From an uncultured Lachnospiraceae bacterium (GTDB taxonomy: Bacteria; Bacillota; Clostridia; Lachnospirales; Lachnospiraceae), in NCBI GenBank assembly GCA_910584965.1, contig CAJUDZ010000001.1, positions 192,760 through 256,759 of the forward strand: a stretch of 64,000 bases of DNA, read 5' to 3'. A program made the position numbers and the translations under genes. Positions 8,706-16,541 of this stretch are shown one piece after another. The notes under the pieces were generated by a model that ran no database searches, was not told the DNA's origin, and saw only the letters and a program-made list of their open reading frames with translations. Each line of letters starts with the position of its first letter. Position 1 is the stretch's first letter.

Positions 8706-11132
8706 ATGAAAAGTTATCTCAGTCTGATTCCGATTTCCGCCGGAGTCCGCAGAAAGCAGAGCAAAAAGATCATTCTTTGTATTGTACTGGCAGTCTTTCT
8801 CGTGACCGTGATTTTTTCCCTTGCCGAAGCCGGCCTGAAAATGGAGCTTAATGCTTCCGTTGATAAAAAGGGATACTGGCATATTTGCGTCAAAGGCATA
8901 CAGGAGGGCGATGCCAGGGAGATTGCCGGCCGGGATGACGTTGCGGCGGCGTCCTGGTACGATGTGCTCAATCTCGATGAAGATCTGAATATGGATAAGG
9001 AATATTATATGGAAGGCGCACGGACTGCCCTTTGCGGCATTGAAGATTCTTTTATCGGAGAGATCATGCACTATTTTTCCGAAGGCGCCCACGTGGGAAA
9101 CGGAAACGAAGTGATTCTCACGGAAAACGCCCGGGAGCTTCTCGGCGTGGAAACGGGCGATCGGATTACGCTGAATACGCCGGCCGGCGATTACGATTTT
9201 GTCATTTCGGGGTTCCGAATCACGGGAGGCGGAAAATATGTAAGTTCAAACGGCGGCCAGACGAGCGCGCTGTTGGTGAAAGACGATCAGATCGGCGCTT
9301 TTATGGATATCGAAACTTTCCGCAGCATCTGCGAAGATAACGGAGAAACCGGAAATCCGCAGTATTATATTCGGTTCGGAAAGCAGACCGGCCTGAAAAA
9401 GGCGGTCGGGGAAATCAGAGAACGATATGGACTTACGGACAGCGATGTGGAGCTGAATACAATACTGATGGCGGCCTGCGGTATCAGCAACAGCAAATAT
9501 ATTAAAAATGTTTATCCGATTGCGGCGGTATTGTTTCTGTTAATTCTGGCGGCGGGAGTCATGATGATTTCGGGCAGTATGAACAGTGATGCAGCCAGGC
9601 GGCTGCAGTTTTTCGGAATGCTGCGCTGTATCGGCGCGAGCCGGAGCCAGATTATCCGTCTGGTAAGACTGGAAGCGCTGAACTGGTGTAAGAGCGCGGT
9701 TCCTCTCGGAACGGCGCTGGGGGTTCTTGCCGCATGGCTGATCTGTGCGGGGCTGAAATATATTGTGGGAGGGGAATTTACGGATATTCCCGTTTTACGG
9801 GTAAGCGCCGTGGGGGTTCTGTCCGGTGCGGCGGTCGGTGTCATCACCGTTTTTCTGGCGGCACAGGCGCCGGCAAAACGTGCGGCCGGCGTCTCACCCA
9901 CGGCGGCGGTGTCGGGCAATGCAGGCAGCGTCAGAAACGTAAAGCATGCGGCGGCAGGCCGGGGCCGGATGGAAGTGGTTCTCGGCGTTCATCATGCCGT
10001 ATCGTCCGGAAAAAATCTGCTGTTGATGACGGGTTCCTTTGCGCTCAGCATTGTTCTGTTCTTCTGTTTTTCGGTGCTGGTCGAATTGGTGGGCATTTTG
10101 CTGCCACAGAAAGCCTCTTCGCCGGATATGGACATTACGAGCACACAACTGCAGAACGATATCGATGCGTCTCTCCTGGAGGCAGTCAGCCGGACAGACG
10201 GCGTGGCGCATGCCTTTGGCCGGAGCGTATGCAAAGATGTGGCGGCGGTTTATCTGTCCGGCAGCTCCGGTACGGAAGGCGGATTCGGCTCAGATTCGAT
10301 TACAGGCGTAGATATGATTTCCTATGACGATTATGCGCTGGATTTGCTGAGAAAGGACGATGAACTGAGAAAAGGCAGCGATCTTGCCAAAGTATATGGC
10401 GACAGCAACGGTGTGCTCGTGATCTGGGACAAAGACATGCCCTGGGAGATCGGGGATAAAATCAAAATTGCCGGAGAAGAAATGGAAATTGCCGGCATGC
10501 TCCGGTATAATCCCTTTACGAATGACGGAAGTTCGGGCGGCGTGATAAATGTGATCGCTTCCAGAGAAACGTTTATGCGTCTGACCGGCATTTCCGATTA
10601 TATGATCGTGGATGTGCAGCTTACGAAAGAAAAAAGCGACGAAACGGCGGCGCAGATTCGCGAGCTGTCGGGCGGATATCATTTCAGGGACAGACGGGAA
10701 GAAGGAGAGGCGGCGAAAGAATTTGATGCGATGATGGTATTCGGTTATGGATTTATCGCAATCATTGCTCTGATCGCGCTGTTGAATATCATGAACAGCA
10801 TATCCATGAGCGTATCGGCAAGAACCGGTCAGTATGGCGCAATGCGGGCGATCGGAATGAGCGGAAGGCAGCTTGTGAAAATGATAGCGGCGGAGGCTTT
10901 CACCTATGCGGCATTCGGCTGTGCCGCCGGTTGTACGGCGGGGCTGGCGCTCAGCAAATACTTGTATGATTTTCTGATTACCGCACATTTTTACTACTAT
11001 ACATGGGAAGTGTCCTTCGGACAGATTGCCGCCGCCGTCCTGTTCGTCTCGATATCGGCCCTTGCGGCGGTGCATGCGCCGTCAAAGAGAATCCGGGAAA
11101 TGGCGGTGACGGAGACGATCAACGAGCTTTAG
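8706..11132 (+). CDS. FtsX-like ABC transporter permease
   Basis: An 808-residue membrane subunit with the duplicated layout of large FtsX-family permeases. One helix lies near 22-42, then a MacB-like periplasm-facing domain to about 255, three helices around 270-400, a second long extracellular domain (about 470-670), and a final three-helix FtsX block (MVFGYGFIAIIALIALLNI, GAMRAIGMSGRQLVKM). Partner of the ATPase just upstream. With the adjacent two-component genes this resembles antimicrobial-peptide sensing and detoxification modules, but the substrate cannot be read from sequence. Confidence 0.92.
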   Translation: MKSYLSLIPISAGVRRKQSKKIILCIVLAVFLVTVIFSLAEAGLKMELNASVDKKGYWHICVKGIQEGDAREIAGRDDVAAASWYDVLNLDEDLNMDKEYYMEGARTALCGIEDSFIGEIMHYFSEGAHVGNGNEVILTENARELLGVETGDRITLNTPAGDYDFVISGFRITGGGKYVSSNGGQTSALLVKDDQIGAFMDIETFRSICEDNGETGNPQYYIRFGKQTGLKKAVGEIRERYGLTDSDVELNTILMAACGISNSKYIKNVYPIAAVLFLLILAAGVMMISGSMNSDAARRLQFFGMLRCIGASRSQIIRLVRLEALNWCKSAVPLGTALGVLAAWLICAGLKYIVGGEFTDIPVLRVSAVGVLSGAAVGVITVFLAAQAPAKRAAGVSPTAAVSGNAGSVRNVKHAAAGRGRMEVVLGVHHAVSSGKNLLLMTGSFALSIVLFFCFSVLVELVGILLPQKASSPDMDITSTQLQNDIDASLLEAVSRTDGVAHAFGRSVCKDVAAVYLSGSSGTEGGFGSDSITGVDMISYDDYALDLLRKDDELRKGSDLAKVYGDSNGVLVIWDKDMPWEIGDKIKIAGEEMEIAGMLRYNPFTNDGSSGGVINVIASRETFMRLTGISDYMIVDVQLTKEKSDETAAQIRELSGGYHFRDRREEGEAAKEFDAMMVFGYGFIAIIALIALLNIMNSISMSVSARTGQYGAMRAIGMSGRQLVKMIAAEAFTYAAFGCAAGCTAGLALSKYLYDFLITAHFYYYTWEVSFGQIAAAVLFVSISALAAVHAPSKRIREMAVTETINEL

Positions 11133-11167
11133 AAGGTAAAAGCGGCATAATATTCTCCCGTTGTGAT

Positions 11168-11213
11168 TACCCTCAGTGGACAAGGGCGTGTATCCCCTTG
11201 TCCACTGAGGGTA
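11168..11213. terminator. Long perfect palindrome between convergent genes; member of a repeat family
   Basis: A 19-bp perfect stem (11168-11186 with 11195-11213) with an 8-base loop. It lies 3' of both the permease and the oppositely oriented regulator, so it could end transcription from both sides. The same core (TACCCTCAG, GGACAA) recurs in the palindrome at 34675-34724 and in a half-copy at 40504-40522. Confidence 0.7.
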
Positions 11214-11221
11214 TCGTTGTT

Positions 11222-11742
11222 TCATCCTCTTTTTTTTCTGTTTTCAACGACGTAGCTGATGAACAGTACCGCGCCAAGTGCGCACATAATAATAGACGGT
11301 ATCATTAACCGCGTATAATCGACAGGGGCATTTTCATAATTTCCCGTTACGATGTATCGGTACAGCATATACTGTGTACTGAGTGTTGTGCTTTGCAGCG
11401 CAATTACATAGGCGAAATTCAATATGCCGGTTATGATAAAAATCAGCCCGCTGATTAGCAGCAGCGTCATTTTTCGGTTTAGAAGATTTATTTTCATCAA
11501 ATCTTCTAAAGTAATCTGTTCGTCATGTTTATCAGCCGTGCCTGCGTCTCCTTCCGTTAGCAAATCATCCAATGACACATGAAAAATTCGACTTATTTTC
11601 ACAACGCTTTCTAAGTCCGGAGTAGTGCCGGCTGATTTCCAATTGGAAATAGTCTGCCTGGATACATTAAGTTTTTCCGCTAATTGTTCTTGTGTCATTC
11701 CTGAAAGTTTTCTTAATTGGTTCATTTTTTTCCAATTTCCAT
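11222..11742 (-). CDS. XRE-family regulator with two membrane helices, start interrupted by A7 frameshift
   Basis: HTH domain (MTQEQLAEKLNVSRQTISNW) near the N-terminus and a membrane tail with two helices (about LLISGLIFIITGILNFAYVI and LMIPSIIMCALGAVLFISYV). On the minus strand GGGAGG precedes ATG 11742, which encodes MEIGKK and then TGA after a run of seven A (11725-11731). One extra A would give MEIGKKMNQLRKLSG, a typical N-terminus of this family, and 173 residues in all. As read, translation would have to begin at the overlapping ATG 11725 (ATGA coupling) or use slippage. A sequencing error is possible. Confidence 0.78.
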
Positions 11743-11905
11743 TTTCGTTTCCTCCCTTCACGGAGATTCTATATAAAACAGACAGTTTTTTCTATCAACA
11801 TCATTTTACATTTGTGCTCAAAATTTTAACATTGGTGAAATTACCTGATTTTTCCCCAAAATGTAAGAGAATAAGGGGGCGGAAAACTGGAAGCAATAAT
11901 GACAA

Positions 11906-11938
11906 AACCATGTAATTTATTTAATAAATTACATGGTT
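11906..11938 (-). terminator. Perfect AT-rich palindrome at the end of the minus-strand operon
   Basis: Two 16-base arms around a single central base, overlapping the stop codon of the small XRE gene. On the minus strand it is followed by TTGTCATTATT, a weak T-rich tail. Confidence 0.6.
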
Positions 11939-12135
11939 GGAAAAATAAAAATTTTTTCAATCGGCGCATCTACTGCCCGCGATATAGCGACGGCCAGTTT
12001 CAGAGAAGGATTATACTGAGCTTTTTCCAGCCGCATAATCGTTTCCCGGCGAACCCCTGCCAGAACCGCGAGTTGTTCCTGTGTCATTCCTTTTAACTGT
12101 CTGTATTTTTTTAACTGACATTCAAAATCCGGCAT
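11929..12135 (-). CDS. Small XRE-family transcriptional regulator
   Basis: A 68-residue protein that is almost only a helix-turn-helix: KYRQLKGMTQEQLAVLAGVR, followed by RETIMRLEKAQYNPSLKLA. ATG 12135 is preferred over upstream in-frame starts because AAGGAG lies 9-14 bases before it. The gene begins 13 bases after the stop of the membrane protein gene, so the two are one operon. Small regulators of this kind usually repress their own promoter; an inverted repeat at 12885-12921, in front of the operon, is a candidate operator (inference). Confidence 0.9.
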   Translation of the reverse strand: MPDFECQLKKYRQLKGMTQEQLAVLAGVRRETIMRLEKAQYNPSLKLAVAISRAVDAPIEKIFIFPTM

Positions 12136-12148
12136 ATGAAAATACTCC

Positions 12149-12817
12149 TTACTTGTGATCATAACGGTATAGCAGATATTCGCCCAGGAACAACAAAAGG
12201 GCGAGAGCGAGAAATACAACGATCATGGCGGCAATCAGATTATATTCCAGATTTCCCCCGATCGCCACCTGACCGAGAATCACAAAAGCCGCGACGACGA
12301 TGGAAAATGAAATCTTCAGGGCCGTAAACTGTGCTTTCCTTGCATTTTCCCGGAAGCGCTCATCCATAAGGGTATTGGAGAGCTTTCCTTCATAGAAAAA
12401 ACCGAAGAATCCGAAAAACGTAAAGAACATGAACGGGTGGATATCTTTGTTCTGTGCGTAAGTAAAGAAGCCCAGGAAACCCAGAAAGCCGAGAAAACCC
12501 ATCAGGCCCAATTTGGGGCTGATTTTTCTGGTAGTCTGCGTCTGCCTGACATTTTTTTGATTCCTGACAGATGTTCTGACTATCAGTGCGAGGAGCCAGA
12601 AAATATACAGGCATGTGAGGGCTAGGGAGCAGATCATGGGAAGGTCTTTTACCGTAAAAACGTATGCGGTATCCATCGGCGCGACAAGCCGGGAATCGTT
12701 ACAGGTGACGTCATACCAGGAAGCGGCCAGGTCGAGCGCCAGGCAGCCCAGACCGAGTCCGATGGTTATCAGGATTTTCTTTTTGGTGGAAGATGGTTTG
12801 GGGGATGAATTCTTCAT
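12149..12817 (-). CDS. DUF3796-like integral membrane protein
   Basis: A 222-residue protein with helices near 17-35, 55-80, about 115-140, 165-190 and 195-215. The middle carries a glycine/phenylalanine repeat (LGFLGFLGFLGFF), a hallmark I associate with DUF3796 proteins, which commonly sit beside small XRE regulators as here. ATG 12817 has GGAG six bases before it; the ORF can also begin at 12829. Function unknown; a regulator-plus-membrane-partner pair is the likely unit. Confidence 0.8.
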   Translation of the reverse strand: MKNSSPKPSSTKKKILITIGLGLGCLALDLAASWYDVTCNDSRLVAPMDTAYVFTVKDLPMICSLALTCLYIFWLLALIVRTSVRNQKNVRQTQTTRKISPKLGLMGFLGFLGFLGFFTYAQNKDIHPFMFFTFFGFFGFFYEGKLSNTLMDERFRENARKAQFTALKISFSIVVAAFVILGQVAIGGNLEYNLIAAMIVVFLALALLLFLGEYLLYRYDHK

Positions 12818-12884
12818 AGCGATCTCCATTCCGCCGGCCTGTGCTTTGCTGAATAAGGACCGGCTTATCCTTCATTATATAAAA

Positions 12885-12921
12885 GTGATATATTTACCTC
12901 TTTATGTGACGAATATATCAC
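12885..12921. promoter_or_regulatory. Inverted repeat, candidate operator between divergent genes
   Basis: GTGATATATT at 12885-12894 and its exact reverse complement at 12912-12921, separated by 17 bases. It lies 70 bases upstream of the minus-strand DUF3796/XRE operon and 130 upstream of the plus-strand lipoprotein gene. Regulatory role is inferred from placement. Confidence 0.45.
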
Positions 12922-13053
12922 ATGTCTCGTGTTTTGTAAAGAAACAAAGTAATAATATTTTGAAAAAAATTACAGAAAACCCATAAATTTCTTCCGCGGT
13001 ATCCGTATGTTTTATATCAGGAGAAAAACAGAGCGAAAAGGGAGGAAGGTATT

Positions 13054-14796
13054 ATGAAGAATGGGTATGATTTATTTTGGAAGAAAAGAAGTTTGGCGGC
13101 GGTTCTCGCATTGACACTGGCGGCGGGAACGATGTCGGGGTGCGGCGCATCGAAAGATATGGGGGGTATGTCCAACAGCACCGATACGACGGAGAGCACG
13201 GCGGAAAGTACGAGTGCGGGAGATGCCGAAGGAGCAGCATCCGCTGACGGCGCTTATGCGGCGGATGAAAGCTGGCCGGCAGAAGAGCCGTGGGATTACG
13301 CCTATGCGGAGGAGACGAAGGAGCCGGATTGGTATGACGATCAGGATGACATGAAATCGGACTGGTATGATGGCTGTGATGACGGGATGCCGGTTTCGGA
13401 AGAGTACAATATAGTGGAGGAATCCGGATTTACGGCGGCGGCCGTTTCACCTCTTTCTACGTTTTCTGCGGATGTTGATACGGCTTCTTACAGTAATCTG
13501 CGCAGAATGATAGAGGACGGCTATTCTCTGGAAGATATCCCGGAAGGTTCTGTCAGAATCGAGGAACTGCTCAATTATTTCCGGTATGATTACGCGGGCC
13601 CCCAAAAGGGTGAGCCTTTCGGCGTTACGACACAGATCGCGGACTGCCCCTGGAATCAAAACAGTAAAATAGCGATGATCGGGCTGAAAACGACGGATAT
13701 CGATTTTTCGGAGGCGCCGCCGTCCAACCTCGTGTTTCTGCTGGATGTTTCCGGTTCCATGTACAGCGATGACAAGCTGCCTTTGCTGCAGAAGTCCTTT
13801 TCCATGCTGACGGAAAATCTGACGGTTAAAGATACCGTTTCGATTGTCGTATATGCGGGGGAAGACAGAGTCATTCTGGAAGGAGCAAACGGAACGGAAC
13901 AGGAGGAAATTCTGGATGCGATAAACAGTCTGGAAGCGGGCGGTTCCACAGCGGGGAGCGACGGCATCATCACGGCTTACCGGCTTGCGGAAGAATATTT
14001 TATCAAAGGCGGGAACAACCGTGTTATCCTTGCAACCGACGGAGACCTGAACGTGGGGCTGACGACGGAAGCGGAGCTGGAAAAGCTGATTACGAAAGAA
14101 AAAGAATCCGGCGTGTATCTGTCCGTGCTCGGTTTCGGCACCGGAAATATCAAAGATAACAAGATGGAAACGCTGGCCGACAAGGGGAACGGAAACTATG
14201 CTTATATCGATTCCCCGGCGGAAGCCAAAAAGGTTCTCGTAGAAGAGATGGGTGCAACGCTTGTGACGGTGGCGGAAGATGTGAAGTTTCAGGTGGAGTT
14301 TAATCCGGCCGTGACAGCGGGCTACCGGCTGATCGGTTATGATAACAGACGGCTTGCGGAACAGGATTTTACGGATGACACGAAAGACGCCGGAGAAATC
14401 GGCGCCGGACATACGGTGACGGTTCTGTATGAGATCATGACGACGGATGCGGCGGCAACTTATGCCGGTACGCCGCTGAAATATGCGGAAAAGAAAGAGC
14501 TGCCGGATGAGGAGTGGTTTACGGTGAATATCCGGTATAAGAAACCGGGAACGGACAAGAGTATTCTGCTGTCCTATCCTGTCGATCGGACGGATTATCA
14601 TGCGGAAGCGGGCGATGATATGCAGTTTGCGATGGCGGTTGCGGAGTTCGGACTGGTCGTAACGAACAGCGATTATAAGGGGGATGCGGATATACATACC
14701 GTCATCGACAGGTTAAAAGCCGTCGATACCAAATCGGATGAATATAAAGACGAGTTTTGCTATCTTGTCAGAAGGCTTTGGAAAAATAACAATTAG
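13054..14796 (+). CDS. Von Willebrand factor type A domain lipoprotein (YfbK-like)
   Basis: A 580-residue exported lipoprotein. The signal peptide ends in TMSGC near residue 30, followed by an acidic low-complexity linker (to about 125). A VWA_N-type segment (about 128-200, with TFSADVDTASYSNLRRMI) leads to the VWA domain (about 220-400) with an intact metal site DVSGSMY. A C-terminal domain of the DUF3520 type ends the protein. The order matches E. coli YfbK and many Firmicutes relatives, whose function is not settled; adhesion or surface complex assembly is plausible. AGGGAGGAAGG precedes the ATG. A second lipoprotein gene follows 22 bases later. Confidence 0.92.
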   Translation: MKNGYDLFWKKRSLAAVLALTLAAGTMSGCGASKDMGGMSNSTDTTESTAESTSAGDAEGAASADGAYAADESWPAEEPWDYAYAEETKEPDWYDDQDDMKSDWYDGCDDGMPVSEEYNIVEESGFTAAAVSPLSTFSADVDTASYSNLRRMIEDGYSLEDIPEGSVRIEELLNYFRYDYAGPQKGEPFGVTTQIADCPWNQNSKIAMIGLKTTDIDFSEAPPSNLVFLLDVSGSMYSDDKLPLLQKSFSMLTENLTVKDTVSIVVYAGEDRVILEGANGTEQEEILDAINSLEAGGSTAGSDGIITAYRLAEEYFIKGGNNRVILATDGDLNVGLTTEAELEKLITKEKESGVYLSVLGFGTGNIKDNKMETLADKGNGNYAYIDSPAEAKKVLVEEMGATLVTVAEDVKFQVEFNPAVTAGYRLIGYDNRRLAEQDFTDDTKDAGEIGAGHTVTVLYEIMTTDAAATYAGTPLKYAEKKELPDEEWFTVNIRYKKPGTDKSILLSYPVDRTDYHAEAGDDMQFAMAVAEFGLVVTNSDYKGDADIHTVIDRLKAVDTKSDEYKDEFCYLVRRLWKNNN

Positions 14797-14818
14797 ATAT
14801 AAAAAGGAGCATGTCGGT

Positions 14819-15478
14819 ATGAAAAAGAAAACTGCAGTCTTTACAGCGACTGGATTTCTGCTTTTCCTGTCCGCCTGTGCAGGCGGGGAAGCAGAAGGGG
14901 CAAAAGCCCTGCCCGGGCCACAGGAAAGCGTATATACGGAAGAAAACATGGAAACGGAAGCCGGGCAGAAAGCCGGAGCAGGGGCAATTCCGAAAGAGGA
15001 AACGAAGGAACCGGCGGATAAAGGAGGAGAACCGGAGACCACCCCGGTTATCTATGAGTCCGGGGACCGGTACCTGGAAATCAGTCTTCCCGATACATGG
15101 GAATACCGGATAAAAACCGTGGAAGACATGGAGCAGGAAGATGATCTGATGATCTGTGCCATTGATTTCTGGCCGGAGGCATATCCCGAAGCGGTTTTTA
15201 AACTGGGATACTGTGAAATGTTTGGCATGTGCGGCACGGGCGTGACGACAGAGAGAATGGAACTGTCAAACGGAATGACCGGATATAAATATTATGAGAG
15301 GATGGAGGCTGAAAATACACTCTGGCTGACGATCATCTTTGATCAGCCGGATGACGGCCAAAAGAACGGTCTGTACGCGATCATGGCATCGCCCGAACTG
15401 TCCGCATGGGAGCAGACAGAGCCGGAATTTGAGGAAATACTGGATTCTGTCCGGGTCGGCCCTCAAACAGAAAGATAA
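14819..15478 (+). CDS. Predicted lipoprotein, unknown function
   Basis: A 219-residue protein with a lipoprotein signal (LLFLSACAGG, Cys near residue 19), a charged linker to about 75, and a compact C-terminal domain rich in aromatic residues (RYLEISLPDTWEYRI). Weakly like the C-terminal part of the lipoprotein at 3782 in layout, but no family is recognised. ATG 14819 follows AAAAGGAG; the longer in-frame start would overlap the previous gene. Probably cotranscribed with the VWA lipoprotein. Confidence 0.82.
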   Translation: MKKKTAVFTATGFLLFLSACAGGEAEGAKALPGPQESVYTEENMETEAGQKAGAGAIPKEETKEPADKGGEPETTPVIYESGDRYLEISLPDTWEYRIKTVEDMEQEDDLMICAIDFWPEAYPEAVFKLGYCEMFGMCGTGVTTERMELSNGMTGYKYYERMEAENTLWLTIIFDQPDDGQKNGLYAIMASPELSAWEQTEPEFEEILDSVRVGPQTER

Positions 15479-15514
15479 GCTGTAAATCGTTTTACGAAAA
15501 TGGTTAAAAATATA

Positions 15515-15543
15515 TTGCTATTTATAGAAAAATCAAATAAAAT
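15515..15543 (+). promoter_or_regulatory. Likely housekeeping promoter
   Basis: TTGCTA (15515-15520), a 17-base spacer and TAAAAT (15538-15543), 37 bases before the start of the next gene. Confidence 0.6.
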
Positions 15544-15579
15544 AGTATCATAAAAATTTTTTCTTGAGGAGGAAAAGAA

Positions 15580-15957
15580 ATGAGTTCAGGAGATTTAGCG
15601 TACACTGCGGCGGCGGGAGCGATCGGAGTTGGATATATGGTCGTATATCTGGCAATCATCGTTGTTTCGTTAGTGGGATTATGGAAGGTTTTTACGAAGG
15701 CCGGAAAACCGGGCTGGGCGGCGATCGTACCGTTTTACAATGCCTACTGCCTGTTTGAAATGTCGTTTGGCAACGGCTGGCTGTTCCTTTTGGCATTTGT
15801 GCCTTGTGTGAATATTGTTGTGATGATCATGTGCAGCTTAAAGCTTGCCAAAGCATTTGGCCAGGGCACGGGATTTGGATTAGGACTGGTATTCTTACCG
15901 TTTATCTTTATGATGATTCTCGGGTTCGGCGATGCGGAATATATCGGAGTACAGTAA
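15580..15957 (+). CDS. Small membrane protein, DUF5684-like
   Basis: A 125-residue protein with helices near 14-38, 58-85 and 92-115. The sequence FTKAGKPGWAAIVPFYNAY and the later LAKAFGQGTGFGLGLVFLPF are characteristic of the DUF5684 family, often found with signal peptidase-like or secretion genes. AGGAGGAAAAG lies just before the ATG. It appears to have its own promoter. Function unknown. Confidence 0.82.
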   Translation: MSSGDLAYTAAAGAIGVGYMVVYLAIIVVSLVGLWKVFTKAGKPGWAAIVPFYNAYCLFEMSFGNGWLFLLAFVPCVNIVVMIMCSLKLAKAFGQGTGFGLGLVFLPFIFMMILGFGDAEYIGVQ

Positions 15958-16048
15958 TCGTCATATGATTTAAACAGTCATAATTGCATAGGGGTTCGGC
16001 CGCATGAGTTGTTGGGCCTGCGCTTTTGTATTTTTTTACATACAATGG

Positions 16049-16079
16049 TTGCATTTTTTTTCAGTCTGTGCTATATAAT
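16049..16079 (+). promoter_or_regulatory. Possible promoter of the aspS-gatCAB transcript
   Basis: TTGCAT (16049-16054) and a consensus TATAAT (16074-16079) with a 19-base spacer, just upstream of the T-box leader. Confidence 0.5.
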
Positions 16080-16084
16080 AACTA

Positions 16085-16440
16085 TGAAAAATGCGTTGAA
16101 GGAGACTCACTTTACGGAAAACGACAGGAATACGGCGTCACCGACTGAGAGCGCTGTTTGTGGGAAGTAAGGAACGGGAACACTCCGGAGCAGATTATCT
16201 GAACGCTTTTCCGTATGCAGGAATTGGCATATAGGCCGGCGCTAGGGTAATACGTCGCACGCGTTAAGTGTAAGAGTGGGCAGGGCGGTAAAACATCTTG
16301 TTGGAGATGGTGGCTTGTCAATGCGGGTGGTACCGCGGATATTAGCGGAAATGGCTGTGGAGAATGTCCGGCAGATCGTTTCTGTGAAAATTTTCAAATA
16401 TCCGTCCCGGAATACAGTAAATGTATTCCGGGATTTTTTT
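16085..16440 (+). promoter_or_regulatory. T-box riboswitch leader upstream of aspS-gatCAB
   Basis: The T-box core GGGTGGTACCGCGG lies at 16325-16338; its TGGT would pair with an uncharged tRNA ACCA end. GCGGATA in the core can pair with TATCCGT at 16398-16404 to form the antiterminator. The competing terminator has a 12-bp stem (16405-16416 with 16422-16433) and seven T. Stem I likely spans 16093-16206, with ACTGAGAGCG as the AG-bulge motif. I could not place the specifier codon safely; several AAC triplets (16173, 16179, 16202) lie in the 3' half, which would mean tRNA-Asn, while GAC would mean tRNA-Asp. Confidence 0.9.
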
Positions 16441-16541
16441 GTGTAGAAAATTTCAGGATTGAAAGCGGCTTATCATGATCATGCAATCCAGACATTTTTT
16501 TACGGAAGAATCCCGGAATCCAGACAGGAAAGGGGTACAAA

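Noticed and set aside
13447..14697. Minus-strand ORF of 416 codons opposite the VWA lipoprotein
   Set aside because: Arises from codon bias of the real gene; composition is abnormal (Arg, His and Ile rich) and there is no start signal.
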